This document shows positions 1-4,546 of a DNA stretch of 7,682 bases, piece by piece. The stretch is from an uncultured Veillonella sp. (GTDB lineage: Bacteria > Bacillota_C > Negativicutes > Veillonellales > Veillonellaceae), in assembly GCA_900765235.1 (NCBI GenBank), contig CAAFRK010000054.1, forward strand, positions 1 to 7,682, read 5' to 3'. The stretch's first letter is position 1, and the number at the start of each line of letters is the position of its first letter. The notes under the pieces are model-generated. The model worked only from the letters and a program-made list of their open reading frames with translations. It had not been told where the DNA came from and made no database searches. A program made the translations under genes and the position numbers.

Positions 1-26
1 ACTTTTAGAAAGTGATCTGGATAAGA

Positions 27-58
27 AAAATGGCTCCTTATAAGGGAGCCATTTTCTT
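27..58. terminator. Bidirectional intrinsic terminator
   Basis: An 11-bp perfect stem (27-37 with 45-55) surrounds a 7-nt loop. The stem has A-run and T-run shoulders, so it can stop transcription on either strand. It lies just beyond the stop codon of the minus-strand gene at 66-413, and would also end any plus-strand gene entering from before the window. Confidence 0.85.
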
Positions 59-65
59 TATATGT

Positions 66-413
66 TTATGCAATTTCCGCTTTCAAATCGATAATATTTT
101 TAGCAGCTACGCAACCAGGGCAGTCACAGAATTCTGCACCTTGTGCTTTAATGGATTTAGCGTGTTGCAATAGATTAGCCGCACCTTCTGCACCGAGGAT
201 TTGTGTAGCTAGTTCAGAGCCTGCAAAGCCAATTGTTTCATCGATAAGAGCAATGTTTTGTTCCGCTACAGATACGAGTTGTTTTGTGAGTTCAGCCTGT
301 TTAGGGGTGTCTTCTGCATCGATCCAAGATTGAGCGAATTCCTTTACTGTTTCATTGCTTGTTGGAGCATCTAATAAAGCTCGTACAAGTTCTGTTAATT
401 GTGTATGTGTCAT
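66..413 (-). CDS. Small conserved protein with C-terminal CxCxxC motif
   Basis: This is a 115-residue soluble protein. I chose the ATG at 413 because AAAGGAG lies 9 bases upstream of it; the frame stays open 16 codons further upstream but without a ribosome-binding site. The protein is mostly helical and acidic (start MTHTQLTELVRALL) with no signal peptide or membrane segment. Near the C-terminus is F-C-D-C-P-G-C, a CxCxxC cluster that could hold a metal ion or be redox-active. From memory it resembles short Firmicutes proteins ending in a YCxCPxC segment, sometimes labelled 'molecular chaperone Hsp90' by automatic annotation. It has none of the domains of real Hsp90, so I would not carry that name over. 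It is a single-gene unit with its own promoter near 500 and a terminator at 27-58. Function unknown. Confidence 0.85.
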   Translation of the reverse strand: MTHTQLTELVRALLDAPTSNETVKEFAQSWIDAEDTPKQAELTKQLVSVAEQNIALIDETIGFAGSELATQILGAEGAANLLQHAKSIKAQGAEFCDCPGCVAAKNIIDLKAEIA

Positions 414-499
414 GATAGTCTCCTTTATATAACTACTAACTATAGTTTTGGAATAGTGCATTTAGTATCGTATGAGCATCTGTTCCTTTTGTTGAGTTC

Positions 500-508
500 A
501 TTATAGCA
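500..508 (-). promoter_or_regulatory. Extended -10 promoter of the small CxCxxC gene
   Basis: On the minus strand TGC-TATAAT is a perfect extended -10 element (TGn at 508-506, hexamer at 505-500). At the -35 position (CTATCC) there is no match to TTGACA, as expected for an extended -10 promoter. It predicts a start near 493 and an untranslated leader of about 80 nt. Confidence 0.6.
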
Positions 509-595
509 CTTACCATAATTTTGGATAGTAGAATGATTTGCGATAGATACTATCAAATAGGATAGATTTATGATGATAGCTGTTTCAAATTTTAA

Positions 596-604
596 TGATA
601 TAAT
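596..604 (+). promoter_or_regulatory. Extended -10 promoter of the secreted-protein gene
   Basis: TGA-TATAAT gives a perfect -10 hexamer with the TGn extension. No recognisable -35 lies 17 bases upstream. The predicted start near 611 leaves a leader of about 33 nt before the ATG at 644. Confidence 0.6.
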
Positions 605-643
605 TTAGTTAATAAATGTAGTTTGTTTGCAGGGGATTGTATC

Positions 644-1273
644 ATGAAAAAGGTTGTATGTGCGTTAGCTACGCTAGCTTTTATAAGTTCCATTAATGTT
701 GTGTTCGCAGATGATTTGATGAGATTCCGTCTCAATGGTAATTCTATTTATGACCAGCCTTATGGCGACCGAAATGAGTTTCCTTGTCCAGATGGACTTG
801 GTAGTTGCAGTATGACTGATAGCGATTATAGAAGCACTCGTAAAGGTCAATCGCTAGAGGTATTTGATACTGTATATGAGGCTAAGCAACATTTGAATTT
901 TAAACCGCAGTTGCCAAGTGGAGGAGAGGGCCTCCGCCCTGTACATGTATCTATTGTGGATCATGACGTACTACAAGTCGTGTATGCCTATCATGAGCTT
1001 TTAAAAGGGAAATACTTTGACCGTGTAGATGATATGCCAAAGTATATTAAATATCGCGTATCTACTTTATCTGGTAATATCGCAGGTGACTATAAGGATT
1101 ACGTGCCTCAGAAAACGGAGGTTATAAATGGCATGACTGTGACCTATCGAATGGTAGATAACTCTGTTTACTTAGCATCATGGGAGTATGAGGGGCAGAA
1201 CCATGTGTTCTTATTTAATGAGCCTATTTCTGTTGAACGGGCTAGAGAAATGATTAAGAGTGTAGAATATTGA
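644..1273 (+). CDS. Secreted protein, DUF4367-like C-terminal region
   Basis: This is a 209-residue exported protein. The ATG at 644 is preceded by AGGGG at 631-635, and the upstream in-frame TTG at 623 has no ribosome-binding site. Residues 1-22 form a typical signal peptide: two lysines, a hydrophobic core and a VFA|DD cleavage site. There is no lipobox, so it is probably released or periplasmic. Cys48 and Cys55 are close enough to form a small disulfide loop. The segment FDTVYEAKQHLNFKPQLPSG, followed late in the protein by T-V-T-Y, W-E-Y-E-G and a final E-x-x-R-E-M-I-K-S-V helix, follows the layout I associate with DUF4367, a domain found in anti-sigma-like and envelope proteins. That assignment is by eye. 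It is a single-gene unit with its own promoter and terminator. No specific role is apparent. Confidence 0.85.
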   Translation: MKKVVCALATLAFISSINVVFADDLMRFRLNGNSIYDQPYGDRNEFPCPDGLGSCSMTDSDYRSTRKGQSLEVFDTVYEAKQHLNFKPQLPSGGEGLRPVHVSIVDHDVLQVVYAYHELLKGKYFDRVDDMPKYIKYRVSTLSGNIAGDYKDYVPQKTEVINGMTVTYRMVDNSVYLASWEYEGQNHVFLFNEPISVERAREMIKSVEY

Positions 1274-1335
1274 AAAAATATTTTAAGTGTAGTATATTCT
1301 AGATAGCCAATTGATAGTTGTGCAATTAACTATAA

Positions 1336-1371
1336 AATCCCCCGGAGCGGCAACTCTGAGGGGGGTTATAT
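1336..1371 (+). terminator. Intrinsic terminator after the secreted-protein gene
   Basis: A C5/G5 outer stem (1339-1343 with 1361-1365) continues through A/T pairs outside and GGAG/CTCT pairs inside across a 2-nt bulge. It is followed by TTATATTA. It sits about 60 bases after the stop codon at 1273. The T-tract is weak but the stem is strong. Confidence 0.65.
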
Positions 1372-1397
1372 TATATATGAAAATAAAGTTACTCATA

Positions 1398-1427
1398 GTG
1401 ACAATATTTTACTTTTTATGGTAAAAT
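1398..1427 (+). promoter_or_regulatory. Promoter of the putative antitoxin RNA
   Basis: GTGACA (1398-1403) lies 18 bases from TAAAAT (1422-1427), which carries a TGG extension at 1419-1421. The predicted start is about 1434. No open reading frame follows before the terminator at 1464-1504, so the transcript would be a small RNA of about 70 nt. Confidence 0.6.
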
Positions 1428-1441
1428 ACCAATAGAGCAAA

Positions 1442-1458
1442 GTGTTGATTAAATGCAC
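1442..1458 (+). repeat. Direct repeat, antitoxin copy
   Basis: This 17-nt stretch begins GTGTTGATT and ends AAATGCAC. It matches 1624-1641 at every position except one missing T. It supplies the trans-complementarity between antitoxin RNA and toxin mRNA. Confidence 0.8.
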
Positions 1459-1463
1459 TAAAG

Positions 1464-1504
1464 AAGCCCTTGCAAAGGATGGCGGTCCTAGCAAGGGCTT
1501 TTTT
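1464..1504. terminator. Shared bidirectional terminator of the converging RNAs
   Basis: A 10-bp perfect stem (1464-1473 with 1491-1500) is topped by a second 4-bp stem (AGGA 1476-1479 with TCCT 1486-1489) and a 6-nt loop. Six T residues follow on the plus strand. On the minus strand the stem is followed by TTCTTTAG, so it can also end the peptide mRNA. A terminator shared by two converging RNAs is a hallmark of par-type toxin-antitoxin loci. Confidence 0.8.
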
Positions 1505-1529
1505 GTCAGATAGTGGTGACAAGCCAAGG

Positions 1530-1631
1530 TTAGTTACCAATGATCGATAGCAGCCAATCTAACCATTTGCAAATATAATAACTTATTATATTTACCATGA
1601 TAGCTACAAGAATCGTTGAGAGCGTGTTGAT
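1530..1631 (-). CDS. Small hydrophobic peptide, putative type I toxin
   Basis: This is a 33-residue peptide frame ending at the TAA at 1532-1530. A TAA lies immediately before the first codon, so the frame cannot begin earlier. A strong AAAGGAGG (1648-1641) is placed 9 bases before the first codon, which is ATC (1631-1629) and not a standard start. An internal ATG at 1598-1596 has no ribosome-binding site and would leave only 22 residues. Residues 4-21 form one hydrophobic membrane-spanning segment, followed by ISYYICKWLD, then W-L-L-S-I-I-G-N. The shape (a short N-terminus, one helix, then a charged K-W-L-D turn) is that of type I toxins such as Fst, but the sequence is not Fst. As far as I recall, 'ICKWLD'-like tails occur in other short uncharacterised Firmicutes frames. 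The frame and Shine-Dalgarno sequence are seen; membrane toxicity is inferred. Confidence 0.65.
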   Translation of the reverse strand: MNTLSTILVAIMVNIISYYICKWLDWLLSIIGN

Positions 1632-1641
1632 TTAAATGCAC
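1624..1641 (-). repeat. Direct repeat, toxin translation-start copy
   Basis: This 18-nt stretch spans the interval between Shine-Dalgarno and first codon plus the first two and a half codons of the peptide mRNA. It is the partner of 1442-1458, and pairing there would block ribosome access. Confidence 0.8.
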
Positions 1642-1679
1642 CTCCTTTCCGTTACCTAATTTGGAAAGGAATTGGTAAC
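1641..1679 (-). promoter_or_regulatory. 5' leader hairpin with competing Shine-Dalgarno-masking pairing
   Basis: Read on the minus strand, the mRNA begins with GTTACC-AATT (1679-1670), then CCTTTCC (1669-1663), then AATT-A-GGTAAC (1661-1651), then GGAAAGGAGG (1650-1641). GTTACCAATT can pair with AATTaGGTAAC to form a 10-bp hairpin with one bulge, whose loop displays CCTTTCC. Alternatively CCTTTCC can pair with GGAAAGG (1650-1644) and mask the Shine-Dalgarno sequence. The two stems overlap in the order A-B-A'-B' with no base between A' and B', so they probably exclude each other. A 5' stem-loop that hides the ribosome-binding site is also known from Fst RNA I. Confidence 0.6.
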
Positions 1680-1685
1680 ACCTAT

Positions 1686-1694
1686 AGTATAGCA
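1686..1694 (-). promoter_or_regulatory. Extended -10 promoter of the toxin mRNA
   Basis: TGC-TATACT on the minus strand (TGn at 1694-1692, hexamer at 1691-1686) places the start at about 1679-1680, exactly at the base of the leader hairpin. The -35 region (TATTTG or TTTGTG) is poor. Confidence 0.55.
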
Positions 1695-1766
1695 AAATAC
1701 TCTTTACACAAATAGCGATATACGGTCCTCTTTAATGTGATTGATATTAAAAATAATGGAGCTTTT

Positions 1767-2174
1767 ATGAACGCAGATAATTACAAGATTTCAACGTTGC
1801 CATATATAGAAAATGCTAGCAATGAGATAATGGAAAAGTACAATATAAAAGCACAATATGAAACGGAACCACCTCATGGAGATGCTATATATTCTATTTC
1901 TATAAAGGGGAAAGTATTACCGTTTTGGATTTATGGTAGGGACGTTACTTTCATAGGTAATAGTATGGTTATGGTCGAGTCTGTAAGATGCAAAACCTGG
2001 GATCCCATTGAAACCATTATTATTGATTTAGAGAATGAAGCGTATGCTAGTTTAAAGGAATGGTATACAGATATTTCATTTGTTAATAATCGAATAGAGT
2101 TTTCCAATCAAGTGGTAAAAATGGATAAACGAATTTTAAATAATTTTGAGAATTTAGAGTGGATAAGCTTTTAA
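1767..2174 (+). CDS. Hypothetical protein, 135 residues
   Basis: I do not recognise this protein. I chose the ATG at 1767, preceded by GGAG at 1758-1761 with a 5-base spacer. The GTG at 1737 keeps the frame open but has no ribosome-binding site. The product is soluble, with no signal peptide or membrane segment. An N-terminal helix (about residues 10-25) is followed by alternating beta-like stretches (IYSISIKGKVLPFWIYG, DVTFIG, METIIIDL-like runs) and a C-terminal R-I-L-N-N-F-x-N-L-E-W. It contains a single cysteine. The layout is compatible with a small alpha/beta immunity-like or phage-type protein, but nothing proves it. It is transcribed divergently from the toxin mRNA. A possible extended -10 (TGA-TATTAA, 1742-1750) would give a very short leader. 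The only clear terminator lies about 100 bases downstream. Confidence 0.7.
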   Translation: MNADNYKISTLPYIENASNEIMEKYNIKAQYETEPPHGDAIYSISIKGKVLPFWIYGRDVTFIGNSMVMVESVRCKTWDPIETIIIDLENEAYASLKEWYTDISFVNNRIEFSNQVVKMDKRILNNFENLEWISF

Positions 2175-2196
2175 GAGTGATTGCGTAGAGGATTTA

Positions 2197-2225
2197 TTGA
2201 CTACACTATAGTGAAGTGTTATTCT
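2197..2225 (+). promoter_or_regulatory. Possible promoter with a 10-bp palindrome in its spacer
   Basis: TTGACT (2197-2202) and TATTCT (2220-2225) are exactly 17 bases apart. The spacer contains the perfect palindrome CACTATAGTG (2204-2213), a plausible operator. The predicted start near 2232 would give a transcript of about 75 nt ending at the 2272-2306 terminator. It contains TGACA-N5-TGTCA-N5-TGACA at 2231-2255 at its beginning and no open frame. It may be a small RNA or a remnant promoter. Confidence 0.4.
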
Positions 2226-2271
2226 ATATATGACAAGGGATGTCAATATGTGACATAGTCTCATATGAACG

Positions 2272-2306
2272 AAAAAATAGCAGGGTGGCAGCCCTGCTAT
2301 TTTTAT
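2272..2306. terminator. Strong intrinsic terminator
   Basis: A 9-bp perfect stem (2277-2285 with 2292-2300) is extended by A/T pairs (2273-2276 with 2301-2304) around a 6-nt loop, with A- and T-runs on both sides. It closes the 1767-2174 unit and would act in both directions. It ends only 24 bases before the insertion sequence. Confidence 0.85.
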
Positions 2307-2329
2307 TGTGCTAGTTACTAACGAGAATG

Positions 2330-2354
2330 GGGTTATAGGACAAAACGTGTTGGT
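2330..2354 (+). repeat. Left terminal inverted repeat of the IS
   Basis: These 25 bases, starting GGGTTATAGGAC, are the exact reverse complement of 3654-3678. The identity ends sharply outside (G2329 against A3679). Confidence 0.85.
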
Positions 2355-2360
2355 TTTATA

Positions 2361-2400
2361 GGCGATGGGGCCAGTAAATTACTGCTTCCATCGCCATTTT
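2361..2400 (+). terminator. Hairpin in the IS leader, terminator-like
   Basis: GGCGATGG (2361-2368) pairs with CCATCGCC (2388-2395). Inside, AGTAA and TTACT (2373-2377 with 2379-2383) extend the helix, and ATTTT follows. A terminator-like hairpin near the left end would shield the transposase from transcription entering from outside, a known strategy in insertion sequences. GCCAGTAAA in its loop side (2370-2378) also has a 9-bp reverse complement at 2466-2474, which could form a competing structure in the leader. Confidence 0.5.
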
Positions 2401-2426
2401 AAGTTCTTTTGATAAACTTAGAGGGT

Positions 2427-2443
2427 GGACAAAATGTGTTGGT
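2427..2443 (+). repeat. Second copy of the IS end core
   Basis: Seventeen bases (GGACAAAA-T-GTGTTGGT) repeat 2338-2354 with a single C-to-T change, 89 bases further in and in the same orientation. It is either a subterminal transposase-binding site or the true left end, with 2330-2354 left over from another copy. Confidence 0.7.
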
Positions 2444-2528
2444 AAAAAGTCCCAAACCCCTTGATTTTACTGGCTTCAATAAGGTTATATCTTCTTAGAA
2501 AATCGTGTTCTAAGTGGAGGGAATAATC

Positions 2529-3650
2529 ATGCTGGTAAGATGTATAAATTGTGGATTTTCTTGTCAAAAATATGGGAAAACTAAAGCTGGATCACAACGA
2601 TGGCATTGTAAGCAGTGTAACATCACCTTTACACAAACTATTGATAATACTACTAAATGTTTTCATCGATTTCTAAATTGGTTATTTAGTAAAGAAACAC
2701 AACAGGACATGCCTGGGCAGGGCCGTACATTTCGTAGACAGATAGCTGATTTCTGGCAAATATGGCCTATGCCGCCCAAAATTGAAACCTCGAGAGATGT
2801 GGTATTCGTTGATGGTATTTACTTAGCTAAAAAAGCTTGTATTTTAATCTGTTATGATGGTGAACATGTTTTAGGTTGGTATTTATGTAGGTCAGAACAA
2901 TCTCGCTCATGGCAGGCTCTTATGCAGCGAATAGCTACACCTATTGTAGTGGTTTCTGATGGTGGACCTGGCCTTAGAAAAGCATTAAAAAAAGTTTGGC
3001 GTACGGCCAAACTTCAACGTTGTATTGTTCATGCTGTATGGCAAGTGCATCGCTACACTACTAGACGACCCAAGACGTTAGCAGGCATTATGTTAAAAGA
3101 TTTAGCAAGCGATTTATATAGTGTAAAAACACAGGAAGATGCACAAATATGGATTCAACGATTATTTAATTGGAGAGTGACATTTAAAGAGTTTCTAAGT
3201 GAAATGACACGTGATAGTAATGATAATTTAAGAGCTACGCATGAACGCTTATTAAAAGCCTATAACTCTCTAGTGGTGTTAATTAATACAGAGACAATGT
3301 TTCGATATTTAGATGAAACATTGGTGTTAGATAAAGAATGTCCGAGGACTAATAACCCTATTGAAGGTGGGGTAAACGCACAACTCAGACGTTTATTGCG
3401 TTACTATCGAGGAATGTCTGTAGAAAAACGTATAAAAGCGGTCTTTTGGTGGTGTTATTTACACTCACCAAGACCGCTTCCTGCAAAAGAAATACTTAAG
3501 GTAATGCCAACTGATGCAAGTATTTCTAAAATATATAGATCTATGAATGAAAGAGCCCAACTTCAAGGCATAATTCCAACTTGGGGAGATGCCATTTCTT
3601 GGGGTGATTTGCATAACTATGACAAATTATCTTTCAATAATTGGGATTAA
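2529..3650 (+). CDS. IS1249-type transposase (IS256 family)
   Basis: This is a 373-residue DDE transposase and looks complete. The ATG at 2529 follows GGAGGG with a 7-base spacer; the GTG at 2514 lies upstream of that site. An N-terminal zinc ribbon has CxxC at residues 5-8 and CxxC at 27-30, which probably binds DNA. The stretch DMPGQGRTFRR...FWQIWPMPPK (about 60-84) is characteristic of IS1249-like enzymes. Catalytic acidic residues are readable as D95 (VFVDGIYL), D144 (VVSDGGPG) and E279 (TNNPIEGG), with the family's C-x2-H (C165, H168) between the second and third. The enzyme cuts and rejoins the element at its terminal repeats. There are no frameshifts or internal stops, so it may be active. 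Its stop codon overlaps the TTG-initiated frame of the macrodomain gene. Confidence 0.9.
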   Translation: MLVRCINCGFSCQKYGKTKAGSQRWHCKQCNITFTQTIDNTTKCFHRFLNWLFSKETQQDMPGQGRTFRRQIADFWQIWPMPPKIETSRDVVFVDGIYLAKKACILICYDGEHVLGWYLCRSEQSRSWQALMQRIATPIVVVSDGGPGLRKALKKVWRTAKLQRCIVHAVWQVHRYTTRRPKTLAGIMLKDLASDLYSVKTQEDAQIWIQRLFNWRVTFKEFLSEMTRDSNDNLRATHERLLKAYNSLVVLINTETMFRYLDETLVLDKECPRTNNPIEGGVNAQLRRLLRYYRGMSVEKRIKAVFWWCYLHSPRPLPAKEILKVMPTDASISKIYRSMNERAQLQGIIPTWGDAISWGDLHNYDKLSFNNWD

Positions 3651-4444
3651 AGTACCAACACGTTTTGTCCTATAACCCACGGTTACGCTATTTAGTTGAA
3701 GGCTTAGTAGCAGAATACAAAGATAGGCATAACGAACATATAGAGATCCCTATGAATGAAGAAGAGCAATTTACTCTCTTTAGATCTTTATGTAATATTC
3801 GTCCTGTTGGTGGCATGTCTCTTGAATGGATGAAGATAGAGTCTGAATATTTAAATATATTGGCCCATGAAAAGGGAATCGTAACGATTAGTGATATGGA
3901 AGAGCGAGAGCCTCAGATTTATTTGTGGCAAGGAGATATTACTCGATTATCTGTAGACGCTATTGTAAATGCAGCCAATAATAAATTACTCGGATGTTTT
4001 GCTCCAAATCATAAGTGTATCGATAATGAAATCCATACCTTTGCTGGTATAGAGCTTCGCATGGAATGTGCTAGAATGACTGAGTATATGGAGATGCCTG
4101 AAAAAACGGGTGTAGCTCGTATGACCTATGGGTATAATTTGCCCGCAAAGCATGTAATTCACACGGTAGGACCTATTATTTATGAGGAGGTAACAGATAA
4201 GGAGAAAAATGAACTAGCTTCGTGTTATCGGTCCTGTTTACAACTAGCTAATGCTTATAACTTACACTCCATTGCATTCTGCTGTATCTCTACTGGTGAG
4301 TTCAGATTCCCTAATGAAGAGGCTGGCCGAATTGCAGTCGATACGGTGAGAACCTATTTAAAAGAAACAAATAGTAAAATACAAGTGGTATTTAATGTAT
4401 TTAAGGATATAGATTATGACATCTACAACAAATTATTGGGATAA
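3641..4444 (+). CDS. Zinc-macrodomain protein-ADP-ribose hydrolase, start replaced by IS
   Basis: The open frame encodes up to 267 residues from a TTG at 3641. The first 13 codons are IS sequence, and recognisable family sequence begins at RLRYLVEGLV (about residue 14). The protein removes ADP-ribose from modified targets. The evidence is the macrodomain core QGDITRLSVDAIVNAANN (about 97-114), then GCFAPNHKCIDNEIHTFAG with Cys119, His124 and Cys126. This is the zinc-binding signature of the Zn-macro class related to the SirTM-associated macrodomains of Staphylococcus and Streptococcus. Later motifs are HTVGPII and CCISTGEFRFP. The C-terminus (VVFNVFKDIDYDIYNKLLG) is complete. Compared with relatives only a few N-terminal residues are missing, ahead of the catalytic domain, so a functional product is possible. 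The TTG has no good Shine-Dalgarno sequence but overlaps the transposase stop, so translation may depend on coupling. It may alternatively be a 5'-truncated pseudogene. Confidence 0.8.
   Translation: MGLKYQHVLSYNPRLRYLVEGLVAEYKDRHNEHIEIPMNEEEQFTLFRSLCNIRPVGGMSLEWMKIESEYLNILAHEKGIVTISDMEEREPQIYLWQGDITRLSVDAIVNAANNKLLGCFAPNHKCIDNEIHTFAGIELRMECARMTEYMEMPEKTGVARMTYGYNLPAKHVIHTVGPIIYEEVTDKEKNELASCYRSCLQLANAYNLHSIAFCCISTGEFRFPNEEAGRIAVDTVRTYLKETNSKIQVVFNVFKDIDYDIYNKLLG
3654..3678 (-). repeat. Right terminal inverted repeat of the IS
   Basis: This is the exact 25-base reverse complement of 2330-2354. It is translated as part of the artificial N-terminus (KYQHVLSYNP) of the macrodomain frame. Confidence 0.85.
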
Positions 4445-4546
4445 ATAATATACTCCTTTTGAAATTCATAAAAATACTGTATCATTTAATAATGACATAC
4501 AAAAGATTATGAATGATGTGTTAGTTTACGAAGGAGATAATGTACT

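Larger units (their letters stand above)
1434..1504 (+). ncRNA. Putative antisense antitoxin RNA (RNA II-like)
   Basis: This is a predicted RNA of about 70 nt running from the promoter at 1398-1427 to the T-run after the 1464-1500 hairpin. Its 5' part contains a 17-nt stretch (1442-1458) that repeats 1624-1641 with one base missing. Because the peptide mRNA is read from the other strand, this RNA is complementary to that mRNA from just after its Shine-Dalgarno sequence into its first codons. Its 3' hairpin is the exact complement of the mRNA's own terminator hairpin, including a GC-rich loop (TGGCGG, 1480-1485) suited to kissing. These are the two contact regions used by RNA II of the pAD1 par locus, which is also about 65 nt long. 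Promoter, repeat and terminator are seen; the RNA and its role are inferred. Confidence 0.65.
1459..1680 (-). other. Predicted toxin mRNA (RNA I-like)
   Basis: The predicted transcript of about 220 nt starts near 1679-1680, below the extended -10 at 1694-1686, and ends after the shared hairpin around 1459. In order it holds a 5' hairpin, a Shine-Dalgarno sequence, the repeat that pairs with the antisense RNA, the 33-codon peptide, an untranslated stretch of about 30 nt and the terminator. RNA I of pAD1 has the same order and about the same size. Confidence 0.6.
2330..3678 (+). mobile_element. IS1249-type insertion sequence (IS256 family)
   Basis: The 1349-bp element is bounded by 25-bp perfect inverted repeats at 2330-2354 and 3654-3678 and carries one full-length transposase gene. 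The right inverted repeat begins only 3 bases after the transposase stop codon. IS256-family elements usually leave 8-9 bp target duplications; the flanks here (CGAGAATG left, ACGGTTAC right) do not match. That points to an adjacent deletion, recombination between copies, or ends placed slightly differently. A second left-end-like sequence at 2427-2443 makes the exact left boundary less certain. The element lies between a terminator and the beginning of a macrodomain gene. Confidence 0.85.

Noticed and set aside
151..333. Plus-strand open frame of 60 codons
   Set aside because: It lies opposite the CxCxxC protein gene, has no ribosome-binding site and has shadow-like composition.
1639..1641. 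GTG as start codon for a frame on the toxin mRNA
   Set aside because: It overlaps the Shine-Dalgarno sequence, so it cannot be used with it, and its frame gives a hydrophilic peptide without coherent features.
3609..3640. Outward promoter at the right end of the IS driving the macrodomain gene
   Set aside because: TTGCAT has only poor -10 candidates at usable spacing (TTTCAA, CAATAA); not good enough to call.
2322..3686. 8-9 bp target-site duplication around the IS
   Set aside because: I compared flanks for several possible end positions (2330/3678, 2331/3677, 2337/3671 and the inner left end) and found no match.
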